From: Gaetbulibacter saemankumensis DSM 17032
Lineage (GTDB): Bacteria; Bacteroidota; Bacteroidia; Flavobacteriales; Flavobacteriaceae
Direction of reading: 5' to 3'
Assembly (NCBI RefSeq): GCF_000425645.1
Contig: NZ_KE384430.1
Span: 620,001 to 684,000 of the forward strand
DNA length: 64,000 nucleotides
The notes below the pieces were generated by a model. The model searched no databases, had not been told where the DNA came from, and saw only the letters and a program-made list of their open reading frames with translations. Shown here piece after piece: positions 45,668-55,824 of the stretch. Position 1 is the stretch's first letter, and the number at the start of each line of letters is the position of its first letter. A program made the position numbers and the translations under genes.

Positions 45668-47092
45668 TTGGGCACAATAAAAAAGTTCTTCAAAGACACC
45701 ATAATTTATGGTCTGGCAACGGTTTTGCCACGGCTTATGAATTTTATTCTGGTTCCTCTGCATACGGAAACCCTCGGAACGGTTAGTTATTCTGATAATA
45801 CCACCTTTTATGTGTATGCGGCCTTTTTTAATGTTTTACTAACCTATGGTATGGAAACCGCTTTTTTTAGGTTTTTTACCAAAAGTGAGGAAAAACAAAA
45901 AGTGTTTTCTACAGCTTTAATTAGTCTAGGTGTTACTACCTTATTGTTTTTACTAGTTGTATTTTCTTTTAGCACGGAATTAGCCGAATTCGTAAACCTA
46001 AAACAAAGCTATTTTAATCTCTTATTGGGCGTTTTGGTGTTAGATACCATTGTTGTTATTCCATTTGCTTATTTAAGGGCTACAGGACGTCCTATTAAGT
46101 TTACAGCAATTAAACTGAGTAATATTATTATTTATGTTATACTAAATTTTTTCTTCCTTTGGGCGGTTCCTGTATTTGGTATAAAATTTTCAAATTATGA
46201 TAGTAACGATCTGGTTAAATATATCTTTATTGCTAACCTGGTAGCTAGTGGCACAACCTTTTTATTACTAAGTCCCTATTTCTTTAAGACCAAATTAGTA
46301 TTTAGCATATCAATTTTCAAACAGTTACTCAACTATGGCTGGCCCATAATGGTTGCTGGTTTAGCTTATGTAATTAATGAAAATTTCGATAAATGGCTTT
46401 TACCTTCTGTATTAGGAAAAGAAATAAATGGAGCTTACAGTGGGTGTTATAAAATAGCTGTTTTTATGACCATTTTTGTTCAGGCCTTTAGGTTAGGGGC
46501 CGAACCATTCTTTTTTAATCATGCCAAGGAGAAAAACGCCAAAGAAACCTATGCGCAAATTATGAAGTATTTTGTTATCTGTGGGAGTTTAATGTTGGTG
46601 TTTATTATTGCTTATGTAGATATTTTTAAAATGCTCATTGTTCGTAATGAAAGTTATTGGGTAGCCATTAATATCGTTCCTATAGTGTTATTAGCAAATT
46701 TGTGCTTGGGAATCTATTTTAACCTGGCCATTTGGTATAAACTAACCGATAAGACACGTTATGGTATGTATTTATCGGTTGTTGGTGGAGTTGTTACCAT
46801 TCTGTTTAATGTATTTATGATTGAACGTATAGGTTTTATTGCAGCGGCCTGGGCAACTTTATTAGCTTATGGGTCTATGATGATTCTGTCTTATTTCTTT
46901 GGACAAAAGCATTATGCTGTGCCTTATAATTTAAAACGTATAGTAACTTATTTAAGTTTGGCTGTTGTTTTATCGGTAGTAGCTCTAAATACAAATGAGA
47001 ACTATTATATAAATACCGCTTTAGTTTTAGTATTTTTGGCAATGGTTTTTTACCTGGAAAAAGAAGAATTAAAACAATTGATAAATAGATAA
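45668..47092 (+). CDS. lipopolysaccharide/oligosaccharide flippase (MOP superfamily)
   Basis: A 474-residue polytopic protein with 12-14 helices, opening [26 protein letters not shown], the typical PST/MATE-like exporter start. It is not similar in detail to the Wzx at 13666. The start is TTG 45668, as the first ATG would remove part of helix 1. It is 1 bp before dut in a run of six close genes that recur together in Flavobacteriia as I recall; it may flip a core cell-envelope precursor rather than the variable polysaccharide. Confidence 0.88.
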   Translation: MGTIKKFFKDTIIYGLATVLPRLMNFILVPLHTETLGTVSYSDNTTFYVYAAFFNVLLTYGMETAFFRFFTKSEEKQKVFSTALISLGVTTLLFLLVVFSFSTELAEFVNLKQSYFNLLLGVLVLDTIVVIPFAYLRATGRPIKFTAIKLSNIIIYVILNFFFLWAVPVFGIKFSNYDSNDLVKYIFIANLVASGTTFLLLSPYFFKTKLVFSISIFKQLLNYGWPIMVAGLAYVINENFDKWLLPSVLGKEINGAYSGCYKIAVFMTIFVQAFRLGAEPFFFNHAKEKNAKETYAQIMKYFVICGSLMLVFIIAYVDIFKMLIVRNESYWVAINIVPIVLLANLCLGIYFNLAIWYKLTDKTRYGMYLSVVGGVVTILFNVFMIERIGFIAAAWATLLAYGSMMILSYFFGQKHYAVPYNLKRIVTYLSLAVVLSVVALNTNENYYINTALVLVFLAMVFYLEKEELKQLINR

Positions 47093-47093
47093 T

Positions 47094-47528
47094 ATGCAAA
47101 TTAAAATTATAAATAAATCAAGTCACGAGCTGCCTAATTATGAAACTTTAGCTTCGGCGGGAATGGATTTACGGGCGAATCTGTCGGAACCTAGAGTGTT
47201 AAAACCTTTAGAACGTAGTATTGTTGGTACCGGTTTGTTTATAGAATTACCAGTTGGTTATGAAGCACAGGTTAGACCTCGTAGTGGATTGGCAGCTAAA
47301 AAAGGAATAACCGTTCTAAATGCTCCGGGAACTGTTGATGCCGATTACCGAGGGGAAATAGGCGTGATTTTAGTGAATCTTTCTAATGATGAGTTCGTAA
47401 TAAATAATGGCGAACGTATTGCGCAACTTGTGATAGCTAAGCACGAACGCGCTGAATGGGTTGCTGTAGATGAATTAACAGAAACAACCAGAGGAGAAGG
47501 TGGTTTTGGCAGCACCGGTGTGAAATAA
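47094..47528 (+). CDS. dut: dUTP diphosphatase
   Basis: Hydrolyses dUTP to dUMP, limiting uracil in DNA and feeding dTMP synthesis. The 144-residue trimeric dUTPase has all five motifs: ASAGMDLRA (19-27), [11 protein letters not shown] (about 62-72), [13 protein letters not shown] (about 78-90), ERIAQLVIA, and [10 protein letters not shown] at the C-terminus. Confidence 0.97.
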   Translation: MQIKIINKSSHELPNYETLASAGMDLRANLSEPRVLKPLERSIVGTGLFIELPVGYEAQVRPRSGLAAKKGITVLNAPGTVDADYRGEIGVILVNLSNDEFVINNGERIAQLVIAKHERAEWVAVDELTETTRGEGGFGSTGVK

Positions 47529-47584
47529 TTGCCTGTTTAAGAGTTGAAATTATAAAGCGAACTAAAGAAGACTTAGTAGTAAAT

Positions 47585-48604
47585 ATGAAAATAATAGTAC
47601 CAATGGCGGGACGCGGGTCTCGTTTACGTCCACATAGTTTAACTGTACCAAAACCTTTAATTCCTGTAGCAGGACAGCCCATAGTACATAGATTGGTTAG
47701 AGATATTGCAAAAGTATTGAATGAACCTATTGAAGAAATAGCCTTTGTTTTGGGTGATCCGGCTTGGTTTGGAGATGATGTAGTTGCAAGTTTGGAAGCA
47801 TTAGCCACCAGTTTAGGGGCTAAAGCGTCTATTTATCGTCAGGATTTACCTTTAGGAACGGGACATGCCATTATGTGTGCAAAACCTTCTTTATCAGGCC
47901 CGGCGGTAATTGCTTATGCCGATACACTTATTCGTGCCAAATTCGATTTGGACCAGATGGCTGATAGTGTGATTTGGACTAAAGAAGTTGAAAATCCAGA
48001 GGCATACGGCGTCGTAAAATTAAATGAGAGTGGTGACATTGTAGAATTGGTCGAAAAACCACAAACGTTTGTAAGTAATCAAGCCGTAATTGGTATTTAT
48101 TATTTTAAGGATGTTGCTGTTTTAAAAGATAAATTACAAGAAATTCTTGATGAGAACGTTACCAATGGAGGCGAGTACCAAATTAATGATGGTATTAAGC
48201 GCATGATGGCCGATGGTAAGATATTTAAAACAGGTACTGTAGATGAGTGGATGGATTGTGGAAATAAAGCAATAACTGTTGAGACTAATGGTAAAATGCT
48301 TGATTTCTTAAAGGAGGATGGTGAAGAACAATTAATCGCCGATTCAGTTCATTTAGAAAACGCGAATATTATTGAACCTTGCTTTATTGGTGAGGATGTG
48401 GTGTTAAGGGATGCTACGGTTGGACCACATGTGTCAATTGGTAACGGTACAATCATTGAAAATAGCACCATTAAAAATAGTTTAATTCAGACCCATTCAA
48501 GCATTAAAAATGCTAATTTGGATTATGCTATGATTGGTAATAATGTCAAGTATAATGGTGAGTTTTCAAGTGTAAGTTTAGGGGATTATTCAGAATTGGA
48601 GTAA
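47585..48604 (+). CDS. sugar-phosphate nucleotidyltransferase
   Basis: A 339-residue nucleotidyltransferase: the N-terminal GT-A-like domain has MAGRGSRLRPHSLTVPKPLIPVAG near 7-30 (pyrophosphorylase signature), LPLGTGHAIMCAK, and YADTLI with the metal-binding Asp. The C-terminal part (about 255-339) is a left-handed beta-helix (NIIEPCFIGEDVVLRDATVG...). It makes an NDP-sugar, perhaps dTDP-glucose- or GDP-mannose-like; the substrate cannot be fixed from sequence. The genes before and after (flippase, TPR, LytM protein) suggest an envelope role. Confidence 0.9.
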   Translation: MKIIVPMAGRGSRLRPHSLTVPKPLIPVAGQPIVHRLVRDIAKVLNEPIEEIAFVLGDPAWFGDDVVASLEALATSLGAKASIYRQDLPLGTGHAIMCAKPSLSGPAVIAYADTLIRAKFDLDQMADSVIWTKEVENPEAYGVVKLNESGDIVELVEKPQTFVSNQAVIGIYYFKDVAVLKDKLQEILDENVTNGGEYQINDGIKRMMADGKIFKTGTVDEWMDCGNKAITVETNGKMLDFLKEDGEEQLIADSVHLENANIIEPCFIGEDVVLRDATVGPHVSIGNGTIIENSTIKNSLIQTHSSIKNANLDYAMIGNNVKYNGEFSSVSLGDYSELE

Positions 48605-48697
48605 TTTTATATTATTCTGGGATGTATGTATATCAAATTTAATTTGGAATAGTATTTGAATTAATTAAGGAGAACACGTACTTAAACGTGGTTATTT

Positions 48698-50056
48698 ATG
48701 AAGGTTAAAATCAGTATATTATTAATGTTTTTAGGAATAGTGTTTATTCCTAAAATGTCATATACGCAAGTTGACTTCAATAAAAGACCCGATGATGATT
48801 TAGGAAATGTTGAAGATGAATTTCAGGAATGGTTTTATGAAGCCCTAAAACAAAAAAGTATTGAGAATTACGATCGATCGGTAACGGCGCTTTTAAAATG
48901 TGTTGAGCTAGATAAGTCGGTACCAGTTTTATATTTTGAATTAGGTAAAAACTACATGCGGCTTAAAAATTTTGGAGCCGCAGAAGATGCCTTTAAAAAA
49001 GCAGTAAGCAAGGATCCTGATAACGAGTGGTTCCTTGACGAATTATATGGTTATTATATAACGCAAAATGACTACGATAAGGCCATAAAAACGGTAAAGC
49101 AGTTAGTTAAATATCATCCGGATTACAAAGAAGATTTAGCCTCTCTTTATGTAAGAACACGAAATTATGATGACGCTTTGGAACTCTTGGATGAAATGGA
49201 TTCAGAATTTGGTATATCCATATCTCGAGACGTTATGCGCAATCAAATTTATAATGTAACGGGGCGTAAAAAAGACCAGATTAAAAATCTTCAAGAACGT
49301 GTTGAAAATAACCCGGAAAAGGAATCAAATTATTTAGCCTTAATTTTTAGATACAGCGAAAATAATGAAAAAGATAAGGCTTTCGAAACGGCTAAGGAGT
49401 TATTAAAAATTAATCCGAATTCACAGTTGGTGCATTTGGCACTTTACAAGTTTTATCTGGACGATGATAATGCTGAAAAAGCTATCGAATCTATGAAAAT
49501 TGTTGTGAAGAGTAGTGAAATTAAGCCTGAAGCAAAACTTAAGGTCTTAACCGATTTCGTTCATTTTGTTGGGCTACACCCGGAATATGAAAACGATTTG
49601 GTTGAAGCTACTGCTTTGGTAAGTGATACCGATAACAAAAGTTTAATCGAATTAGGGCAGTACTATTTAAGTAAAGACAATAAGTCTAAAGCCCTCGAAA
49701 ATTTTGAAGCGGCCTTAAAACTGGACGATAGTAATTTTAATGTTCTTCGAAATGTATTGTTGTTATATATCGATTTACAAAAGTTTGAAATAGCTGAATC
49801 AAAAAGCAGAGATGCTTTAGAGAAGTTTCCGTCGCAACCACTATTTTATTTAATTAATGGTGTGGCTTTAAATCATTTAGATAAATCGAAAGATGCTATT
49901 GAAGTTTTAGAGATGGGCTTAGATTATATTATTGAAGATCAAAAAATGGAGTCAGACTTTTACAAACAGTTAAGTCTGGCAAATGCAGCTTTAAACCATA
50001 ACGAAAAAGCAAAAAAGTATAGCCTAAAGGCAAAACAATTAGAACCCTCAAATTAA
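48698..50056 (+). CDS. periplasmic tetratricopeptide-repeat protein
   Basis: A 452-residue protein with a signal peptide (MKVKISILLMFLGIVFIPKMSYTQ) and about nine TPR motifs; clear ones are VPVLYFELGKNYMRLKNFGAAEDAFKKAV near 70-98 and the DNSNFNVLR region. It has no enzyme domain and is probably a protein-interaction scaffold in the periplasm. Its stop overlaps the next gene by one base. Confidence 0.9.
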   Translation: MKVKISILLMFLGIVFIPKMSYTQVDFNKRPDDDLGNVEDEFQEWFYEALKQKSIENYDRSVTALLKCVELDKSVPVLYFELGKNYMRLKNFGAAEDAFKKAVSKDPDNEWFLDELYGYYITQNDYDKAIKTVKQLVKYHPDYKEDLASLYVRTRNYDDALELLDEMDSEFGISISRDVMRNQIYNVTGRKKDQIKNLQERVENNPEKESNYLALIFRYSENNEKDKAFETAKELLKINPNSQLVHLALYKFYLDDDNAEKAIESMKIVVKSSEIKPEAKLKVLTDFVHFVGLHPEYENDLVEATALVSDTDNKSLIELGQYYLSKDNKSKALENFEAALKLDDSNFNVLRNVLLLYIDLQKFEIAESKSRDALEKFPSQPLFYLINGVALNHLDKSKDAIEVLEMGLDYIIEDQKMESDFYKQLSLANAALNHNEKAKKYSLKAKQLEPSN

Positions 50057-50823
50057 TGAACAAAATAAAATACATCATCTTAACCGTAATGGCGATTGTG
50101 GTGTTTAATTGTAAGTCTACTAAAAACCTCAGTACAGGTAATGCAAATTTCAACCTGTCTACCAAGCAGCTTATTAAAGAAAATACAAAGCAAAAACCAG
50201 AGTTTAAAACATTGCAGTCCAAGCTTAGAATATCTTTTACTAAAGATGGGAGTTCTCAAACACATTCTGTTAGTTTCAGAGCTGAAAAGGATAAGGCTAT
50301 CTGGATGAGCGCTACATTTTCGGTAGTTAAAGCATTAATTACACCTGAGGAAGTAAGCTTTTATAATAAGTTGGATAATACTTATTTTAAAGGAGACTAT
50401 AGTTATTTGAGTAATCTTTTGGGAACGGAATTGGATTTTGATAAGGTTCAGAATTTATTATATGGTGAAGCTTTATATAGTTTAAAAGAAGGTTCTTATA
50501 AGGCATCAGTAAACGAAGAGGTTTACATATTGGAACCACGTAGACAAAATGACTTATTTGAGATTTTTTATTTATTAGATCCAGTTCATTTTAAATTGAA
50601 ATCCCAGCAAATTTCGCAACCAAGTGAATACAGACATTTGCAAATTGATTATACGTCTTTTCAAGAAGTGCAAAAGGAAAAAATTCCTGAGCGCATTCGG
50701 GTGATAGCTGTTGAGGCCAATGATGAAGTTATTATCGATTTGGAATTTAAAAATGTCATGCTTAATCATAACGTAAGATTTCCGTTTAAAATTCCATCTG
50801 GGTTTAAAGCCATAGAATTGTAA
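50056..50823 (+). CDS. DUF4292 lipoprotein
   Basis: A 255-residue lipoprotein with an early lipobox (FNCKS, Cys at about 19) and the beta-rich DUF4292 fold, LolB/OM-lipoprotein-like (SLSFRAEKDKAIWMSAT-type segment near 70-87, ITPEEVSFYNKLDNTYFKGDY near 95-115). Function unknown; often linked with lipid or lipoprotein transport. It is translationally coupled on both sides (one-base overlaps). Confidence 0.88.
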   Translation: MNKIKYIILTVMAIVVFNCKSTKNLSTGNANFNLSTKQLIKENTKQKPEFKTLQSKLRISFTKDGSSQTHSVSFRAEKDKAIWMSATFSVVKALITPEEVSFYNKLDNTYFKGDYSYLSNLLGTELDFDKVQNLLYGEALYSLKEGSYKASVNEEVYILEPRRQNDLFEIFYLLDPVHFKLKSQQISQPSEYRHLQIDYTSFQEVQKEKIPERIRVIAVEANDEVIIDLEFKNVMLNHNVRFPFKIPSGFKAIEL

Positions 50824-52052
50824 TGAAGCAGTATAACGCTATACATAAAGTTATTGTTTTGTTTGTTGTTTTATGCAGCTGTACCTTTGTTGTCGCGCAG
50901 AGTAGTAAACAGAAAGAGCTGGAAACACGGCGACAAGAATTGCGTCGGGAAATTCAAAAAATAAGTGCGCTGCAGGCAGAGAACAAATCCAAACATCAGT
51001 CTGAATTATCTGTAGTAACAGGACTGAATTATAAAATTAGTGTCTTAGATAATTTAATAAAAGTAACCAATCAGCAGGCAAATTTACTTACCCGGAATAT
51101 TGATGCAAATCAAAAGAAAATAACGGCATTGAGGGATGAATTAAAAGTCTTAAAAGAAGATTATGCCGATATGATAGTGAAGTCTTATAAAAGCAAAAAT
51201 GAGCAAAGTCGTATCATGTTTTTATTGTCTTCCGATAATTTTAAGCAGGCTTATAAGCGTCTTCAGTATATGAAGCAATATACAGAACATCAAAAACAGC
51301 AAGGGGAAGAAATAAAGGTTAAAACAGCCGAATTACAACAAACCAATGCCAGCTTGTTAAAGCAACAGGAGGAAAAGCGGAAGATCATAGCTGAAAATAG
51401 AAAAAATCAGAATGAATTGCAGCTTGAGCGAAATCAGCATCAGGCATTAATGAAATCTATAAAGAAGAATCTTTCTAAGTATGCAGCAGAGATTCGGCAA
51501 AAGCAACGTGAAGCTAATAAAATAGATGCTGAAATTAATCGTATTATTAAAGCTGCTATTGCTAAATCGAATAGAAAGGCAGGTAAATCCTCGAGTTCTT
51601 CAAACTTTGCCCTAACAGCAGAAGAAAAGGTGCTCGCTGCTAATTTTGTTTCTAATAAAGGGAAGTTGCCTTGGCCGGTATCGCGTGGTTACGTAACGGT
51701 TGGTTATGGTACACAGCCGCACCCTTTAAATAGATCGTTAACTATTAAGAGTAATGGCGTTCGAATTGCTACTGAAAAAGGAGCTGATGTTCGTGCCGTA
51801 TTTTCGGGAGAAGTTATTGCCATAGTATCACTTAAGAATGTAAACCCTATTGTTATGGTTAAACATGGTAACTACATTACAGCCTATAAAAACTTATCTA
51901 AAGTTTATGTAAAGGAAGGTCAAATGGTCGATACCAAGCAGCGTTTAGGAACCGTTTTTACAAACCCTGCAAATGGAGAATCTATTTTAAGTTTTATAAT
52001 TTCGAAAGACGGCAATACACAAAACCCGGCATCCTGGATATATAAAATGTAA
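50823..52052 (+). CDS. EnvC-like murein hydrolase activator with degenerate LytM domain
   Basis: A 409-residue periplasmic protein: signal peptide ending VVAQ, long coiled coil about 25-245, then an M23/LytM domain about 280-409. The usual HxxxD of the metal site is replaced (SNGVRIAT), and the second catalytic His in HGNYITAYKNLS is Asn, so most zinc ligands are absent. E. coli EnvC is likewise non-catalytic and activates amidases at the septum. That role is inferred for this protein. A terminator follows. Confidence 0.88.
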   Translation: MKQYNAIHKVIVLFVVLCSCTFVVAQSSKQKELETRRQELRREIQKISALQAENKSKHQSELSVVTGLNYKISVLDNLIKVTNQQANLLTRNIDANQKKITALRDELKVLKEDYADMIVKSYKSKNEQSRIMFLLSSDNFKQAYKRLQYMKQYTEHQKQQGEEIKVKTAELQQTNASLLKQQEEKRKIIAENRKNQNELQLERNQHQALMKSIKKNLSKYAAEIRQKQREANKIDAEINRIIKAAIAKSNRKAGKSSSSSNFALTAEEKVLAANFVSNKGKLPWPVSRGYVTVGYGTQPHPLNRSLTIKSNGVRIATEKGADVRAVFSGEVIAIVSLKNVNPIVMVKHGNYITAYKNLSKVYVKEGQMVDTKQRLGTVFTNPANGESILSFIISKDGNTQNPASWIYKM

Positions 52053-52075
52053 AATCCCAACTGAAGTCGGGATTT
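52052..52075. terminator. hairpin terminator between convergent genes
   Basis: Stem AAATCCC/GGGATTT (52052-52058, 52069-52075) with a 10-nt loop, starting at the stop codon of the LytM gene and lying between it and the convergent thioesterase gene. The T tract is short. Confidence 0.5.
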
Positions 52076-52103
52076 AAATATATGATATTGTTTTACAGAA
52101 GTC

Positions 52104-52619
52104 TTACTCTTCCATAAAAAGGGCTTTTAATTCGGTAGCTTCACTTGGTTTTATTTTTCCAGAAAGTAATAAGCTTAATTGTTTACGGCGCAAAGCGGCA
52201 TCGTAACGTGATTTTTCTAAATCGGTTTCTGGTATTACTTCAGGAACTGATACAGGACGACCAGTTTCATCAACAGCCACGAAGGTGTAAATTGCCTCGT
52301 TTGCTTGAGTTCTATTACCTGATTCACGGTCTTCAATCCAAACATCAATAAAAACTTCAATAGAAGTTTTAAACGCGCGGGAAACTTTAGCCTCAACAGT
52401 TACAACACTACCTAGTGGTACCGCTCGGCTAAATGCCACATGATTTACGGATGCTGTTACCACAATACGTCGGCTATGGCGTCTAGCTGCAATTGATGCT
52501 GCTCGATCCATACGGGCCAATAGTTCGCCTCCAAATAGATTATTTAATGCATTGGTTTCCCCGGGTAAAACCAAATCGGTAAGGGTGGTTTTAGATAGCT
52601 CTGGTGTTTTAGCTTGCAT
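52104..52619 (-). CDS. acyl-CoA thioesterase (hotdog fold)
   Basis: A 171-residue hotdog thioesterase of the YciA/BACH type. The signature TNALNNLFGGELLARMDRAASIAARRHS is near 20-47 with the catalytic Asp and Asn-Gly region, and VNHVAFSRAVPLGSVVTVEAKV follows. It hydrolyses acyl-CoA thioesters; chain length not predictable. Confidence 0.93.
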   Translation of the reverse strand: MQAKTPELSKTTLTDLVLPGETNALNNLFGGELLARMDRAASIAARRHSRRIVVTASVNHVAFSRAVPLGSVVTVEAKVSRAFKTSIEVFIDVWIEDRESGNRTQANEAIYTFVAVDETGRPVSVPEVIPETDLEKSRYDAALRRKQLSLLLSGKIKPSEATELKALFMEE

Positions 52620-52695
52620 ATGGCGCTTTTTTTTGCAAAGAAAAGGAATTTAAAGGTTTCTAATAATTGATTTAAGATATTATTAGAAATAAAAA

Positions 52696-53631
52696 TTAGT
52701 CTAATTTCTTAACTAATAGCCAAGCATCCTTGTTATGCGATTGTTTGATGTCACGAAGAGCCTTTAAAGATTCTAAACGGTCTTCATAACTTGCATAAAC
52801 CACCTCATGTAAACCATATTTATTAGTTCCTATTTTTCGAGCTGGATAGCCTAATGCTTTTAATTGTGCTATTTTTTTATCACAGTTTTCCTCAATTCTA
52901 AAAGCACCAGCAACGATGTGGTAATTACCGGTTTGTTTCGTTACATTAAGTGTAATGGCTGGTAAAGGATTTAAACTAAAAGTCGCTTGTTGTATTTGCG
53001 TGTCTAACTGTTTCGTGGCTTCTTCCTGAGCTAATTGATTGTGTTCTTCAATTTGATTTACATAAAAATTAGAAGCTACCAAACCACCAAGTGTTAAGGC
53101 AATCACTGCCACTGCCGCATACTTAAAGTAAGGTCTGTTTTTTCTTCTTTCTGGCGTAAAAGTTAGAGGAACAATTTTTTCAATCGCTTCAACCTCTTGC
53201 TTCAGGGATTCACGAGTAACCGATGGCGATATAAATTGGGATAAGCCAAAAGAATCTGTTAAATAATTCAATTGATACGATGGCTCGAATAAAATTTTAC
53301 CTTCGGCATTTAAAACAATCTCACCAATATTTTTAAAAGATAATGTTTCGCCTTGCGTTAACTGCGTTTTTATATTTTTAACACGTTTCGCAATTTTTTC
53401 ATTGGCAACTTCAAACGAAATACCTTCAACGTCGGCAATATATGTGGCTAACAAGCCATCGTTTTTTTGAATTTGCTCATTAAACAATATACTTTTTTTC
53501 GGAGGAAAGAAAGTATTTGTAGAATTATCTATGGTTGCAGATTCTCGTTGTGTTAAAAAGGCACCAAATTCTGGCAGGGTAACACATTCGTATCGATATA
53601 ATAAATCGCTGATGTAGGTTTCTAATTGCAT
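52696..53631 (-). CDS. HU-CCDC81/SPOR domain protein
   Basis: From ATG 53631 the protein has 311 residues. Residues about 1-125 are two HU-like domains of the CCDC81 type (ETYISDLLYRYECVTLPEFGAFL and SFKNIGEIVLNAEGKILFEPS). A membrane helix YFKYAAVAVIALTLGGLVAS is near 165-184, and the C-terminal SPOR domain (NYHIVAGAFRIEENCDKKIAQL, about 230-311) binds denuded peptidoglycan at division sites. An upstream in-frame ATG at 53775 would overlap dprA and add an unrelated lysine/phenylalanine-rich tail, so 53631 is chosen. It appears to link envelope septum and cytoplasmic nucleoid or protein partners. Confidence 0.9.
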   Translation of the reverse strand: MQLETYISDLLYRYECVTLPEFGAFLTQRESATIDNSTNTFFPPKKSILFNEQIQKNDGLLATYIADVEGISFEVANEKIAKRVKNIKTQLTQGETLSFKNIGEIVLNAEGKILFEPSYQLNYLTDSFGLSQFISPSVTRESLKQEVEAIEKIVPLTFTPERRKNRPYFKYAAVAVIALTLGGLVASNFYVNQIEEHNQLAQEEATKQLDTQIQQATFSLNPLPAITLNVTKQTGNYHIVAGAFRIEENCDKKIAQLKALGYPARKIGTNKYGLHEVVYASYEDRLESLKALRDIKQSHNKDAWLLVKKLD

Positions 53632-53733
53632 AAAAACAAAGTTAAAAAAAATGCTTTTCAATAAAAATAAGAAAATACTATTTATTAACAGTATAAAATT
53701 TCTTTTCTTGTACTTAAAAATCAATATTTTACC

Positions 53734-54834
53734 ATGTCTGAATCTGATTTGCTCTACATTTTGGCCTTGCAACATGTGCCTAATATTGGCGATATAACGG
53801 CTAAACGCTTAATAAACCATTGTGGTTCGGCCGAAGCAGTTATAAAAGAAAAAAAGTCGAATCTCTTAAAAATTGATAATATAGGAAACTGGAGCTTAAG
53901 TGAATTGTTTAATGAACAATATCTTAAAGACGCTGAAAAGGAACTTGAGTTTATTTCTAAAAATGATATTAAGGTAAGTTATTTTCAAGATTCAAATTAT
54001 CCTTCAAGATTAAAGCATTGTATTGACGGACCGATACTTCTTTTTGAAACGGGATCTATAGATTTATTAAATAGGCCTGTTATCAGTATTGTGGGTACTC
54101 GAAAAATTACCACAAGTGGGATAGCGTTTTGTGAAGAGTTAGTGGAAGCTCTGGCGATATATAATCCGGTTATTGTTTCAGGGTTTGCTTATGGTACCGA
54201 TATAACGGCACACAAGGCGGCAATAAAAAATGGATTACAAACAGTGGGGTGTTTAGCTCATGGTCTCAATCAAATATATCCCAGGGTGCATAAGAAATAC
54301 ATGGTAGATGTGGAGTCAAATGGTGGCTTTTTTACCGATTTTTGGAGTATCGATAAATTCGATAGAAATAATTTTTTGAAGCGTAATCGTGTTATTGCTG
54401 GATTGAGTGAAGCAACAATAGTTATTGAGTCGGCTGAAAAAGGAGGAAGCTTAGTCACAGCCGATATAGCACATTCTTACAATCGCGATGTGTTTGCCGT
54501 TCCCGGAAGAGTTAACGACATACAAAGTACTGGTTGTAATAATTTAATAAAATATCAAAAGGCCCATATGCTTACAACACCTTTAGATGTGCCATATATT
54601 TTAAACTGGCAGCTCGAAAATGCTTCGAAACCAAGTATTCAGAAACAATTGTTTGTTGAACTTGACGATCACGAAAAACTTATTTATAATTACCTGAAAG
54701 ATGATAAACAGCTATTAGATTCTATAGCAATAAATTGCGACCTGCCTATTTTTAAAGTAGCCAGTATTCTTTTGAATATGGAATTAAAAGGTGTTATACG
54801 TCCGTTGCCAGGAAAAATGTTCGAGGTAATTTAA
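53734..54834 (+). CDS. dprA: DNA-processing protein DprA
   Basis: Loads RecA onto incoming single-stranded DNA during natural transformation. The 366-residue protein has an N-terminal HhH-like region (VPNIGDITAKRLINHCGS), the Rossmann core with SIVGTRKITTSG near 112-123, VSGFAYGTDITAHKAAI near 148-164, and FLKRNRVIAGLSEATIVIESAEKGGSLVTA near 212-241, and a winged-helix C-terminus. Its presence suggests competence genes elsewhere; recA lies 5 kb downstream. The 3' end directly abuts convergent trpS. Confidence 0.96.
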   Translation: MSESDLLYILALQHVPNIGDITAKRLINHCGSAEAVIKEKKSNLLKIDNIGNWSLSELFNEQYLKDAEKELEFISKNDIKVSYFQDSNYPSRLKHCIDGPILLFETGSIDLLNRPVISIVGTRKITTSGIAFCEELVEALAIYNPVIVSGFAYGTDITAHKAAIKNGLQTVGCLAHGLNQIYPRVHKKYMVDVESNGGFFTDFWSIDKFDRNNFLKRNRVIAGLSEATIVIESAEKGGSLVTADIAHSYNRDVFAVPGRVNDIQSTGCNNLIKYQKAHMLTTPLDVPYILNWQLENASKPSIQKQLFVELDDHEKLIYNYLKDDKQLLDSIAINCDLPIFKVASILLNMELKGVIRPLPGKMFEVI

Positions 54835-55803
54835 TTAATAACCCGCCTTTTCTCGAACACGTTTAATGACCTCGTTAGCTACAGTTCTTGCTTTTTCGGC
54901 ACCTAAATGAAGAGCTTTGTCTAACGCATCTAAATTATCCATATAATAATGGTAACGCTCGCGTTGCTCAGCAAATTTATCCACGATGAGCTCGAAAAGA
55001 GCCTGTTTAGCATGACCGTATCCATAATTACCGTTTTCATAATTAGCTTTCATGGTTGCAACCTGCTCTTCGTTAGCTAATAAACTGTAAATGGCAAAAC
55101 AGTTACAAGTACTCCAGTCTTTTGGAGCTTCCAAAGGTGTGCTATCGGTTTGAATAGACATGATTTGTTTACGCAACTTTTTGTCATCTAAGAATATATT
55201 GATGAAGTTATTGCGTGATTTACTCATTTTTTCACCATCAGTACCCGGAATTAACATAGTGTTTTCCTGAATTTTCCCTTCAGGAATTACAAAAGTGTCT
55301 CCCATTTTTGCATGAAAACGTGAAGCTACATCGCGCGTCATTTCAATATGTTGCAATTGGTCTTTTCCAACGGGAATAATTTCGGCGTCATACAATAGGA
55401 TGTCGGCAGCCATAAGCATTGGGTAAGTAAACAATCCAGAATTTACATCTTCTAAACGTTCGGCCTTATCTTTAAAACTATGGGCTAATGTTAAGCGTTG
55501 GTAAGGAAAAAAGCAGCTTAAATACCAAGATAATTCAGTCGCTTGAGGTACATCACTTTGACGGTAGAATACGGTTTTTTCAATATCTAAACCAAATGCT
55601 AACCAGGTAGCAGCTACAGAATAAGTGTTGTGGCGTAATTCCTCTGCATTTTTAATTTGCGTTAATGTGTGCAAATTTGCAATGAATAAATAGGAGTCAT
55701 TTTCCGGTTGTTCGGCCATATTAATAGCTGGGATAATTGCTCCTAAAATATTTCCTAAGTGTGGTGTTCCTGTACTCTGTATACCTGTTAGTATTCTTGC
55801 CAT
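54835..55803 (-). CDS. trpS: tryptophanyl-tRNA synthetase
   Basis: Class I aminoacyl-tRNA synthetase, 322 residues from ATG 55803. GTPHLGN near 11-17 replaces HIGH, and GEKMSKS near 190 is the KMSKS loop. An upstream in-frame ATG at 55827 overlaps the -7 promoter box, so 55803 is chosen. Confidence 0.97.
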   Translation of the reverse strand: MARILTGIQSTGTPHLGNILGAIIPAINMAEQPENDSYLFIANLHTLTQIKNAEELRHNTYSVAATWLAFGLDIEKTVFYRQSDVPQATELSWYLSCFFPYQRLTLAHSFKDKAERLEDVNSGLFTYPMLMAADILLYDAEIIPVGKDQLQHIEMTRDVASRFHAKMGDTFVIPEGKIQENTMLIPGTDGEKMSKSRNNFINIFLDDKKLRKQIMSIQTDSTPLEAPKDWSTCNCFAIYSLLANEEQVATMKANYENGNYGYGHAKQALFELIVDKFAEQRERYHYYMDNLDALDKALHLGAEKARTVANEVIKRVREKAGY

Positions 55804-55824
55804 TGTATATTGTAATAAGAGGCA

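Noticed and set aside
48605-48697. Small hairpin CACG/CGTG before the TPR gene
   Set aside because: Only four base pairs with no T run; not distinguishable from chance.
53632-53775. Upstream extension of the HU/SPOR gene
   Set aside because: It would overlap dprA and encode an unrelated Phe/Ile/Lys-rich stretch before the conserved first HU-like domain.
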